A stretch of DNA of 64,000 nucleotides from Albula goreensis (Eukaryota > Chordata > Actinopteri > Albuliformes > Albulidae): assembly GCA_022829145.1 (NCBI GenBank), contig CM040743.1:2645146-2709145 (forward strand), given 5' to 3'. The notes beneath the pieces were generated by a model. It was given only the letters and a program-made list of their open reading frames with translations. It ran no database searches and was not told the origin of the DNA. Of the stretch, positions 1-9,005 are shown in pieces; position 1 is the stretch's first letter, and every line of letters begins with the position of its first letter. Both the position numbers and the translations under genes were made by a program.

Positions 1-2044
1 GAGCGGCTTCAGAAGCTGAGGACAGAAGTGATTGTGTTGCACTGAAGTACAGAATCACCCTCTATAGAGCACAAAATGGCAGCGCGTTCCCCCCTCTTGC
101 CCAGTGTTTTGCCTTCTTTCATTAAAGCTAAGCGCGCTGGTCCCGTAAGCCCCACACGCCTCTCTCCTCTCCCTCTCTCCGCGCCTGTCAATTCTTTATT
201 CCTCCGCCGAGCATCCCTCCGGAGGCACGCGGTACGTCTCGTAATTTCCCAGAGGAGGCGGTTTTTACAGCGGAAGGCAGAGAGGAGGCGCAACAGGGGT
301 GGCGGCGTTGGCGTAATCCGTGGCCATCGCACCGCAGTTGTTAAGTGGCTTGTTTTGGGTAATACTCCACTCCACTCTTACATAGGGGATTTGGGGATCT
401 TTTTTTTCCAGAACGTTCTTATACACTGTCTCATAAAAAAAAAAAAAGAAGCTGGTATTTTGCTCCCAAAGGGGCAGAAATGCTTGTTGCTGGGGTGGAG
501 CCCTACAAGTTTTATCTGTTTACATCTTTAGACGTAGTCATTGTGATGAAAAGGGTACAGAACAGAGCAGTGAAATAAACTGTTACCTGTACCTTTGAGG
601 GAACGATTAACATGGGTGTTCTGCCAATGTGTGCTTTAGCCACAGCCATTTTATTGAGAGGGTAAGGGGAGCATTTAACAGCAGTGTTTTAGACTACATC
701 CTCAACCTCAGCCTTTTTCTCAATTCACCCCTCTCATTGGCTAAGGCACTTCAAGATAATACATGTCATTGGTTGATAAAATCAGTAATTCTACGTGTTA
801 TTGTTCTGTTCTTCCATGGGATCAGCTCTTCATTATCTAAGTCTTTTGGATACATTTTTGTTAGCCCCTCTGGGTTGGAGCAAGTGTACTCCAGCAAACT
901 ACGGCCTGGGGATAAATAAAAGGAAAAATAGAGAATCCACTGTTCATGAACATTAACTAGTTCAGAAAATCACTTTTATTGTCATTACAATGTCTACTTA
1001 TAATAAAGTGATTGTCAGTTTCTATTTATTTAAAAAAAATGAATTGTATGTATTATCTGTTTAACCTGCGGCAAAGAGCTAAGTTTATTTCATTCACACA
1101 GGTCCCTGTTAAACATTAATCTACTGGGTCACGGAGAGCAGCCGTGGAAAAACTGTGTCCCAGCTCTCTGTGTTGAAACAGGAACACCGTAAACAGGCTG
1201 TGAGAGAGTACAAACCTGTTATTTGTCTTTTTTCCCCCAAAATATTTTTTTCCAGAAAAGAAAAACAAAGTTCAAATGACTGAAAAACTGGCAAACTCAA
1301 AGCAGGAAAATTTATGTGCCATTATTTTAAATTTAAACCAACTGCAAAAACCCAGGGATGAGCAATATTTCAGATAAATATTTCTGAAATTAATATGTAT
1401 GTATACATTTCATATGTGATGTGGTTACTCACCTTTTATTGTACCATGTTGTACACTTGTACCAACTGCAAATCAACCTGTGTTTACCACTATTATAAAC
1501 ATTCACAAAAGTATTTTGTATTTTTGTTAATCCTTTCCTAAAATGAAAATAATGTCATGTGGAGTCACAGGTCCCTTTGAAGTTGGCACAGGGGTTATGA
1601 ACTTGCAGAAAAAGATCTGAGAAACCCAATTTATATTTCAGATACATTCAATGCAGGTGCATAAAAATGCATAAAATGGAAGTATTTTGTGGCGTATCGG
1701 CCTCAGAAAGATCATGATCATGCCATGTTAAATGCTTTGACTGAGAGGTGCTTTGGTTGGAAATTGCTTGCTAAATGCGAATTGCCGATGGTGTATTGCA
1801 ATCGCACAGCCAGGACACAGGAAGGCAAAAGGAGATGCAGCTGCACTGTACTGTGTAACAGTAGGGGAAAAAAATCCAGCTTAAAACAACTAGAACAGGA
1901 ACAATGACCTCATATGAGCTTTTACTAACTAAAGTTGCACAATGTACAATGGGGTGGTTGAAAACCATCAGCTGACTACTAAAAGCTGAAGGTAAATTGG
2001 AAATTTCAATGCTCACTGACACAGTCAGGTCACAGACGATGCTG
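1..2044. other. Intergenic, no supported gene; GC-rich patch at 70-340
   Basis: Positions about 70-340 are GC- and CpG-richer than the surroundings and open in both strands for 100-150 codons. The translations are low-complexity, arginine- and proline-rich, and resemble no family I know, so I read this as a CpG-rich or regulatory patch rather than a gene. The rest is AT-rich. About 1095-1240 resembles the upstream flank of the C1q-like genes and is listed separately. Confidence 0.4.
1095..1240 (-). repeat. Relic of C1q-like gene upstream flank (copy 1)
   Basis: The block starting CAGGTCCCTGTTAAACATTA matches the flank just upstream of the minus-strand C1q-like genes (8955-9005 and 27875-27900), in the same orientation. 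It continues with a related stretch about a gap-one-repeat, hormone-independent CTGGGTCACGG segment and is followed by further similarity to copy 2 at 2490. No signal-peptide exon follows on its left, so it is a promoter-like relic without a gene. Orientation is inferred from the genes. Confidence 0.5.
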
Positions 2045-2155
2045 TCACTCAGGTGCAACAGAGCTGTACTGGTTACAGAACAGCGCGGTTAGGCTGGTCA
2101 TGTGCTCGGCCTCCTCCTCCAGAAGCTGGCAGGTGGGGTTGCTGATGGAGATCAC
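2045..2155 (-). CDS. Orphan terminal coding exon, unidentified protein
   Basis: On the minus strand a pyrimidine-rich tract ending in CTAG (2156-2159) is followed by 36 open codons and a TGA at 2045-2047. The translation begins VISISNPTCQLLEEE and continues AEHMTSLTALFCNQYS, ending VAPE. Composition and the strong acceptor look like a real last exon, and GC content is higher than in the flanks. I do not recognise the family. No partner exons were found to the right, up to the C1q-like gene at 3583, although a donor-like GAG|GTGAGT in a CpG-rich setting on the minus strand near 11,075 could be a distant first exon. It may equally be an exon left behind by a pseudogene. Confidence 0.35.
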   Translation of the reverse strand: MISISNPTCQLLEEEAEHMTSLTALFCNQYSSVAPE

Positions 2156-2489
2156 CTAGTTTGGTAAAAGGAGAAAAAAGTCAGGTTAAACAATAATAAT
2201 AATAAAAATAAGAAACTATGTGGTATTCTTGGGGAAAAAATAAGAAATATAAAATACATGCCTCCATGTTCATGAGTGTAATTCAGAAATACCAAAGACG
2301 TTGTAAATTATTGTGTGGACATTCTGTAAATTTTATTTTATACCAGTGTCAATCATGACAAGGATTTCATGACTTATATTTTCATTTCTAAATATTATAC
2401 ATTACTCAATATTATGTCACACGTGGATATTACCTGTTTTGTTCAAATTACCTATTTAATATGCTTAAAAGCACACAACTTGCTTCATG

Positions 2490-2640
2490 CACACAGGTCC
2501 CTGTTAAACATTAAACTACGGAGAGGAGTCTGTGTGCCAAGCTCTCTGTGATAAAGTAGGAGCACTGTCAGCTGAGAAAGTACAAATCTGTCATATGTCT
2601 TTTTTTCTCCACACGAATAATTTTTTTTCTGACGTGAAAA
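2490..2640 (-). repeat. Relic of C1q-like gene upstream flank (copy 2)
   Basis: CAGGTCCCTGTTAAACATTA recurs here with the following CCAAGCTCTCTGTG and AAAGTACAAA blocks shared with copy 1 at 1095. The region to its right (about 2780-3110) also recurs: part of it is present inverted at 7200-7420, and an ACTCACCTTTT block recurs near 1430. This fits an ancestral tandem array of gene plus spacer units from which coding parts have been lost. No C1q-like signal-peptide exon follows. Confidence 0.5.
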
Positions 2641-3510
2641 AGTAAATGACAGAAAGGCTGGCAAAGTAAAAGCAGGGACATTTTTGTGAGTGTTGCTATG
2701 GTAATGATAATTACATATTACTGTCCAAATGCAAAGGCCAAGGGATGGAGAATATCAAATATTAAGTCTTTTAGAAATTAATTTGAATGTGTACACTGTA
2801 AACCATGGAACATGTGACATGTTTATAATGCAAATGCCACTGCTTAAAACCGAATTGATCTGACCAGGATACACACCACAAGGTGTTTAAAAAGTCTTAC
2901 AGTGCAAATAAACATGTTCTAAGCACAATCTAAACACTGTGATGTATGTAAACTGAAATGTTAAATGCTGACATATTTCACTAATATTATAAATGCTTTG
3001 ACCATGTAAAAAGTGTTTCAGAAAAGTGATTAGTGTGTGTTCAGAACTTAAACATTTACAGCACATGAGTAACTCACCTTTTGGTATATTGGTTTATACT
3101 TTTGCACCACCAGCCAAAGAATGTGTAACTTCACCATTTATACATTTGTTTAATACTGAATTTTCCTTTCCACATGTTCACTCATCTATAAAATACATAT
3201 ATCTGTTAAAAACATAAATGCATGTTTATTTGTGCTGTAACACATTTTAAATGCATGAATATCAAACTGCATTTTCATTCTGCATACAGGAAATGCTTTC
3301 TGTAATGGCAAAGTTTTGAATCAAAATGAAATTTCTATAAGCCACAATGCAATCGAGATTCAGCCTTATTATAACGTGCTGAAAAACAATGTAAAATTTT
3401 AAACCAGGAGAACAGGTGAGTGATTTCCCATGGTCTCATTTTTAGATATCAACATGTAATTGCCTAATAAGGAATAAAATAATGATATGATGTTCTCTGC
3501 CCACATCTTG
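2641..3510. other. Intergenic spacer shared between C1q-like units
   Basis: AT-rich, no gene. The part around 2785-2835 is the reverse complement of 7381-7418 (shared core CATGTTCCATGG), linking the region upstream of the first C1q-like gene with the region downstream of the second. Confidence 0.4.
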
Positions 3511-3539
3511 GAGTGTAATGTTTAACAGGGACTTGTGTG

Positions 3540-3545
3540 TATAAA
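3540..3545 (+). promoter_or_regulatory. TATA box of C1q-like gene 1
   Basis: TATAAA lies 38 bases before the ATG, in a block GTGTATAAAGAGG shared by all three C1q-like genes (reverse strand at 8943-8948 and 27863-27868). The 5' untranslated leader must therefore be very short, roughly 10-15 bases. Confidence 0.65.
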
Positions 3546-3582
3546 GAGGGGGACAGAGTCTCAGAATCTACTGAGCTGAAGA

Positions 3583-4972
3583 ATGAGGACCGCTGTAGTT
3601 CTGCTGGTGTTACTGGGCTGCTGTCAGACTGGGGCGCAGCTTCAGAATGAGGAAAGAGAGATCAACCAATCAACGACTCAACCCGACATCTGGGCCGAGC
3701 TGACAGAGCTGAGAGACATGGTGGTAGAGCAGAGAGTTGAGCTGGCAGTCACTAAGAATGAACTGGGAGCCAGACTGCAAACCAGTGAGAGTCAGGTGGC
3801 TGAGCTGCAGAAAGAGAATGAAGGTCTGTATGATTAACTAGAACACTGAGTAACAGAATATTGTGTCTTTATTTTTCTTTAAATGGAATTTAAAATAAAT
3901 AAACATACAAAAACTATATTTAAGAAATAAACAATAATATGTTTATTTCAGCACAGACACTTGAGTTGAAACTGATGGAGGCCAGACTGCAGACCAGTGA
4001 GAGTCAGGTGGCTGAGCTGCAGAGAGAGAATGAAGGTAATGTAATATACTGCATGTTTTGGATAAATTTGACTTACATATTTATGTAATGTATTTTAATA
4101 TTTATTTGCTAATCTAGTTTTGTCAGTATGGAAGTACTGATAATGGAACATGATTAGAATGGAAACTAAAATTAAAGATTTCCTTTTCCAGCCCCCTGTG
4201 AGTTGTTGAATTTGATTTGTATTATTTGTGCAATTTTAGCCCTGAGAGATATGGTGATGGAGCAGAGAGTTGAGCTGGCAGTCACAAAGAGTGAACTGGG
4301 ATCAACAAAGACAGAACTAGCAGCAGCAAAGACTGAACTGGGATCTGTGGAGGCCAGACTGCAAACCAGTGAGGGTCAGGTGGCTGAGCTGCAGAGAGAG
4401 AATGAAGGTGACGCAACGTATTGTATATTTTGGATGAATAAAATTCATTTTAGTATGGCAATAAAAATATTGTGATATTCTACATGTATGTGACTGCAGC
4501 ACAAGCAGTGGATCTGAGTGCCATGGAGAACAGGTTAAACTCCACTGAGCTCCAGCTGCAGGAACACAAAACTGTGATGGAGGAGCTGAAATCCACAGTG
4601 GAGGAACTGAAGAGACACATTGCAGGTAACACAGGGATGGGTGTAGTTTTATTTAAACATATTTCTGTCAGGATCAGATTTTTTTTTATTCTGAGAATCA
4701 AATAATATCTCTGATAACTTTTTAAATGTAAAAATTTTGTTTTTTCAGAGAGACCAAAGGTGGCGTTCTCAGCTGCATTAACTAATGCAGGAAATGTAGG
4801 ACCCGTCAACACAGACACCACCCTGGTCTACACTAAAGTCTTCACTAACATCGGCAACCACTACAACCCAGCTACAGGTACAGTACACACCCATCTACAT
4901 GTATATCTGTACAAACACACAGGTAACAGAGGTGTCATTAGCTCATTTTAGAGGTTTCACTGGCAGCTCTCT

Positions 4973-5040
<68 letters not shown>

Positions 5041-5381
5041 TGTGTGACATGAAACAGTGTGTGTTTCTCTCTCTCTGCTTTCCCTCTGATACAGGGATCT
5101 TCACAGCACCAGTGAGAGGAGTCTACTACTTCAGATTCAACAGCTATGGTTCTGGGTCCAGTATCTTTATTGGATCAGCCCTGTATAAGAATGGACAAAG
5201 GATAGTGTCTGGGCTGGACCACCAAACTTCTATAGATAAGGAAGATTCCTCCTCCAGCGCGGCTGTGCTGCAGCTGGAAGAGAGAGATCAGGTCTACATG
5301 CTCCTCTTGTCAGGGTTCATAGTCTATGATGATTTTCATAATCGCAGCACCTTCAGCGGCTTCCTGCTCTTCCCCATGTGA
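3583..5381 (+). CDS. Secreted coiled-coil C1q-domain protein, copy 1
   Basis: Six exons, all in phase 1: 3583-3823, 3952-4035, 4240-4407, 4500-4625, 4749-4877 and 5095-5381, giving 344 residues. Residues 1-19 are a signal peptide ([18 protein letters not shown]). Residues about 30-200 are coiled-coil heptads built from repeated exon modules ([34 protein letters not shown]). Residues about 207-344 form a C1q/TNF-like jelly-roll domain: [37 protein letters not shown], and the terminal [10 protein letters not shown]. No collagen Gly-X-Y stretch is present, unlike complement C1q or adiponectin, so trimerisation is presumably by the coiled coil. Teleosts have many such C1q-like genes, some with immune or lectin-like roles; the ligand here is unknown. 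It lies tail to tail with copy 2. The start is chosen by the TATA box and signal peptide. Confidence 0.88.
4973..5046. repeat. TG microsatellite in C1q-like gene 1, last intron
   Basis: A (TG)n run lies just before the last exon. CA/TG runs occupy the same intron position in copy 2 (7957-7992) and copy 3 (about 26,255-26,292), so the microsatellite predates the duplications. Confidence 0.9.
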
Positions 5382-5491
5382 GCAGAAGACCCTGCAGCAC
5401 CTTCAGCGGCTTCCTGCTCTTCCCCATGTGAGCAGAAGACCCTGCAGCACCTTCAGCGGCTTCCTGCTCTTCCCCATGTGAGCAGAAGACC
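5341..5491 (+). repeat. 50-bp tandem repeat of the terminal coding block, three copies
   Basis: The unit runs from the codons for [10 protein letters not shown] through the stop codon into GCAGAAGACC. The first copy is the functional end of gene 1 (stop 5379-5381). Two further near-identical copies follow in the 3' untranslated region, with their stops at 5429 and 5479. Confidence 0.9.
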
Positions 5492-5577
5492 CTGCTGTAA
5501 TGAAGATCACAGCTGAAGAGTCTGGAGGTGAAGCCTCACATGTTCCTCTCTGAGTGTCACAATGTGCTCTCTTATGC

Positions 5578-5591
5578 AATACACACATAAA
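5578..5591 (+). terminator. Probable polyadenylation signal region, gene 1
   Basis: The position that is AATAAA in copies 2 and 3 reads AATACA here (5578-5583), but a CATAAA follows at 5586-5591. Either may act as a weak signal. Confidence 0.45.
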
Positions 5592-5723
5592 GCATTCAGA
5601 AAACATTCAGCGTGTGTGTGATTTTTTAAACAAATGTAATATGATGGAGGTTGTGGTTTTATTGAATGTCGTGCTTCTGTGTGTGTGTGTGTACATTACT
5701 CTGTGTTGTGAAATTTCAGTTTA

Positions 5724-5985
5724 TATTACATTACTGTCATTTAGCTGACGCTTTTATCCAAAAAAAGTTAGTCTACAGTTGATTAGACTAACCTACAGTT
5801 ACTCTACAGTTGATTAGACTAATCAAGGGCCAATCTCCCCTGAAAGCAATGTGGGGTTAAGGGCCTTGCTCAAGGGCGCAACAGCAATGGTGTTCTGACT
5901 GTGGCTGAACTGGGACTTGAACCATCAACCTGAAGGGTCCCAGTCATGTACCTTAGCCACTAGGCTATAGGCTGGCCCCATGAGT
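5724..5985 (+). mobile_element. Dispersed fish repeat (SINE-like), full-length-looking copy
   Basis: Starts ATTACATTACTGTCATTTAG, continues with GCTGACGCTTTTATCCAAA, GGGTTAAGGGCCTTGCTCAA and GACTTGAACCATCAACCTGA, and ends TAGCCACTAGGCTATAG. The same order of blocks recurs at 29,921-30,135. This family is abundant in teleost genomes. I see no coding capacity. Confidence 0.75.
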
Positions 5986-5989
5986 TTAT

Positions 5990-7480
5990 ATGAATTTATT
6001 ACCCATGTAAATATTGAAGTTGAATAAAGCATGCCTCTAATGAAAATTCTATAAATCCGAATTAGCTGGGAATTTAATCAACTTATTTTGTAAAATCATA
6101 TTATTTTTGGCGACATGTGCGTGTGAACATATATTTTCATGATTCTAAAAGTGGATCCCTGTTACACATTTAACAACAGGATCTCTGTGTCCAAGAACTG
6201 CTAAAACACAGAACATGAAGCTGTTTTTGGGACTTCTCCCCTCCCTGAAACCTGCTGATGTTGGAGCAACTCAAGGAGTTTGTTAAGACAGAAGTTCAGG
6301 TGAAGTATTTTCAGACAACCCCTCATTCAAATACCTCTGTCCGTCCAATCCGGTTTTCCCCACAGGTATTAAATTGCCACGTACCTTATCTCCCGTCACA
6401 CACCCTGCTTCAGGCATCCCTCCTCCTCCCCATCTCCACCTTCATGTCTACTTCCTTTCTTCTGTTACTCACTCAAAATTGTGATCCCTTGTACACCAAG
6501 CCCAAGATCAAATGTCGGTACCGTTATACAACTTGCCACATCACAATTAACTCCTAAGCATTCGTGTTGTCTGAAAATTCATTCTACTGAAATGATCTTG
6601 TTTTCAGGACATCCTTGTAAAAGTTTTCCATGCTTCATGTTTCAGTTCCTTTATTTATTTCCCCCTCTGAGGCGCCTGCACATGGCCTCGAATAAATGAA
6701 CGGCCTCTTTACTAAGGTATGCTTACATTTGTAATGTAACTCCTCCCCAGGAAATTTTATTATTTGCTGCAGAATCTCCATTCTGCAGATTGCGTTTGTT
6801 AAAGATCCTCAAATGAAAGTTGCATTTGAATACTCTAGAGCCAGAAGAAGACAGAAGTCAAACTACAGCCAGTCGTGGAAGAGAGGTAACATTGGCTGTC
6901 GTCAGATAGGCCACATACATGCATAGATAGTTAGATAGATAGATAGTCAGACCTGGAAGATATTGATGAGTTTCAGCTACCACTACAGAGCTAACATTAG
7001 AAGGAGTAAGGGAAAATCAATTTCGTGGCATATTAGCTGAATAATTATGCATTTGAGGGTAATTTAAATAATAATACTTTGAGATGATATATCAAAATTT
7101 CCAGGTTATGACAACTTTCATTTCAGATCAAATAGTGCTTTATACACACATATCACTGTCAATACAAATGTTCTGGACACATGCTAAACTCTTTTCTGTA
7201 ACACTTTTTATAAACACCAGAGCGATTATAATTTCAATTAAAACATGTGACAGTGTTTGATTGTTCAGTTCAAATGCATTACAATGTTTAGGCTCTACTC
7301 ATAAGAACATGTTCACTTTTTACATGCATTGAGTCACGGTTAAAGAATATAGGTTTTAAACACTGTGTTTTTAATTATGAACATTTCACATGTTCCATGG
7401 TTTTACAGTGTACACATACAGAAGAAAAAATACAGTCACACCGACATAAAAATCTAGAATACTGCATTAAAAAAGCACAC
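5990..7480. other. Spacer between convergent C1q-like genes 1 and 2
   Basis: No gene. A short TCCCTGTTACACATTTAACA block near 6155 is a degraded C1q promoter-like relic. 7200-7420 repeats, inverted, the region upstream of gene 1. A GATA-rich microsatellite lies at about 6925-6950. Confidence 0.4.
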
Positions 7481-7486
7481 TTTCTG

Positions 7487-7492
7487 TTTATT
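7487..7492 (-). terminator. Polyadenylation signal of C1q-like gene 2
   Basis: Minus-strand AATAAA, about 140 bases after the stop codon of gene 2. The surrounding bases match the gene 3 signal. Confidence 0.65.
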
Positions 7493-7574
7493 GAGAGCTC
7501 ATTGTGACACTCAGAGAGGAACATGTGAGGCTTCACCTCCAGACTCTTCAGCTGTGATCTTCATTACAACAGGG

Positions 7575-7676
7575 TCTTCTGCTCACATGGGGAAGAGCAG
7601 GAAGCCGCTGAAGGTGCTGCAGGGTCTTCTGCTCACATGGGGAAGAGCAGGAAGCCGCTGAAGGTGGAGAGGTTGG
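7575..7676 (-). repeat. 50-bp terminal coding repeat, two copies (gene 2)
   Basis: The same unit as at 5341-5491. Stops lie at 7633-7635 (used) and 7583-7585 (extra copy in the 3' untranslated region). Confidence 0.88.
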
Positions 7677-7959
7677 CGCTGTTGTCATAGACACTGAAGC
7701 CTGGATTCAGACGCATGGAGACCTGGTCTCCCTCTTCCAGCTGCAGCACGGCTGCGTTGGTGACCTGGTCTTCACCGTAGGATGACTTATGGTGGTCCTG
7801 AACTGACACCATGCGCTCTGCGTTCCTATACAGGAATGAGCCGATGTTTCTGTGCCTGTTTCCACCAAAGGCAGTGAATGTGAAGTAGTAGACTCCTCCC
7901 ACCGGCGCTGTGAAGATCCCTGTATCAGAGGAAAAGCAGAGAGAGATAAACACACACAT

Positions 7960-7994
<35 letters not shown>

Positions 7995-8905
7995 GAGAGA
8001 GCTGCCAGTGAAACTGCTAAAATGAGCTAATGACACTTCTGTTACCTGTGTGTTTGTACAGATATACATGTAGATGGGTGTGTACTGTACCTGTAGCTGG
8101 GTTGTAGTGGTTGCCGATGTTGGTGAAGACTTTAGTGTAGATCAGGGTCTTATCTGCATTGGAGGTTCCGACATATCCTACATCATTCAGAGCAGCTGAG
8201 AACGCCACCTTTGGGCTCTCTGTGTATACAGCATGTTTACATTAAAGGTATGGCACAGGAATGTACTATTTCATTCTCAGAATAAAAATAAAAACTCATA
8301 TGCTGAGAAAATACAGAAATATTCATTTTAGTCTTCGAAAACATGCAGTATATTACATTACCTTCATTCTCCCTCTGCAGCTCACTGGTCCGGAGTCGAG
8401 CTTCCACAGATCCCAGTTCATTCTCCTCCAATACCATGTTTGTCAGGACTAAAACAGCATGTGAATAAATGCAAAGTCAAAATGTCAAAATCTCTGTGCT
8501 ATAGGAACATGGCTCATATTGAATAAAAATCTTTTTGTCTGACATACAAAATTAATTAAACTGTATCTGTACAGTAATTTTGATATGTCATTTTAAGAGT
8601 GTGTGCTTGTTAATTGGTAATGGTTCATTTTGGTTATAATATCATCAAACTTAAAAAAAGTACATTTCCATCATTAAGATACAGCACATTTCATTACCTT
8701 CATTCTCTTTCTTCAGTTCTGCCAGTTCAGCCTTTGTGACTGCCAGCTCAACTCTCTGCTCCGTCACCATGTCTCTCAGCTCCTTCAGTTCGGCCCAGAT
8801 GTTGGGTTGAGTAGTTGATTGGCTGATCTCTCTCTCTTCATTCTGAAGCTGCACCCCAGTCAGACAGCAGCCCAGTAATACCAGCAGAACTACAGTGGTC
8901 CTCAT
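7633..8905 (-). CDS. Secreted coiled-coil C1q-domain protein, copy 2 (short)
   Basis: Four exons on the minus strand: 8698-8905, 8362-8448, 8091-8219 and 7633-7919, all joined in phase 1, for 236 residues. The signal peptide ([17 protein letters not shown]) is nearly identical to copy 1. The coiled-coil stalk is shortened to about 75 residues: the exon beginning [10 protein letters not shown] in copy 1 has no counterpart here, and exon 2 is a compact [15 protein letters not shown] module. The C1q domain (about residues 100-236) is complete, with [35 protein letters not shown] and a [10 protein letters not shown] end. It presumably makes a secreted trimer with a shorter stalk. TATA at 8943-8948 and AATAAA at 7487-7492 frame an intact unit. 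Confidence 0.87.
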
Positions 8906-8942
8906 TCTTCAGCTCAGTAGATTCTGAGACTCTGTCCCCCTC

Positions 8943-9005
8943 TTTATACACACAAGTCCCTGTTAAACATTACACTACTGGATCACTGACAACAGCAGTG
9001 GGGAA
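8943..9005 (-). promoter_or_regulatory. Promoter block of C1q-like gene 2
   Basis: Minus-strand TATAAA at 8943-8948. Upstream of it is the conserved block that on the plus strand reads GTCCCTGTTAAACATTACAC and TGGATCACTGACAACAGCAG, shared with copy 3 in part and with the relics at 1095, 2490 and 24,816. Confidence 0.6.

Noticed and set aside
76..531. Arginine-rich 151-codon open frame at the left end
   Set aside because: Low complexity, runs through A and T homopolymers, no family resemblance, and overlaps an equally open frame on the other strand.
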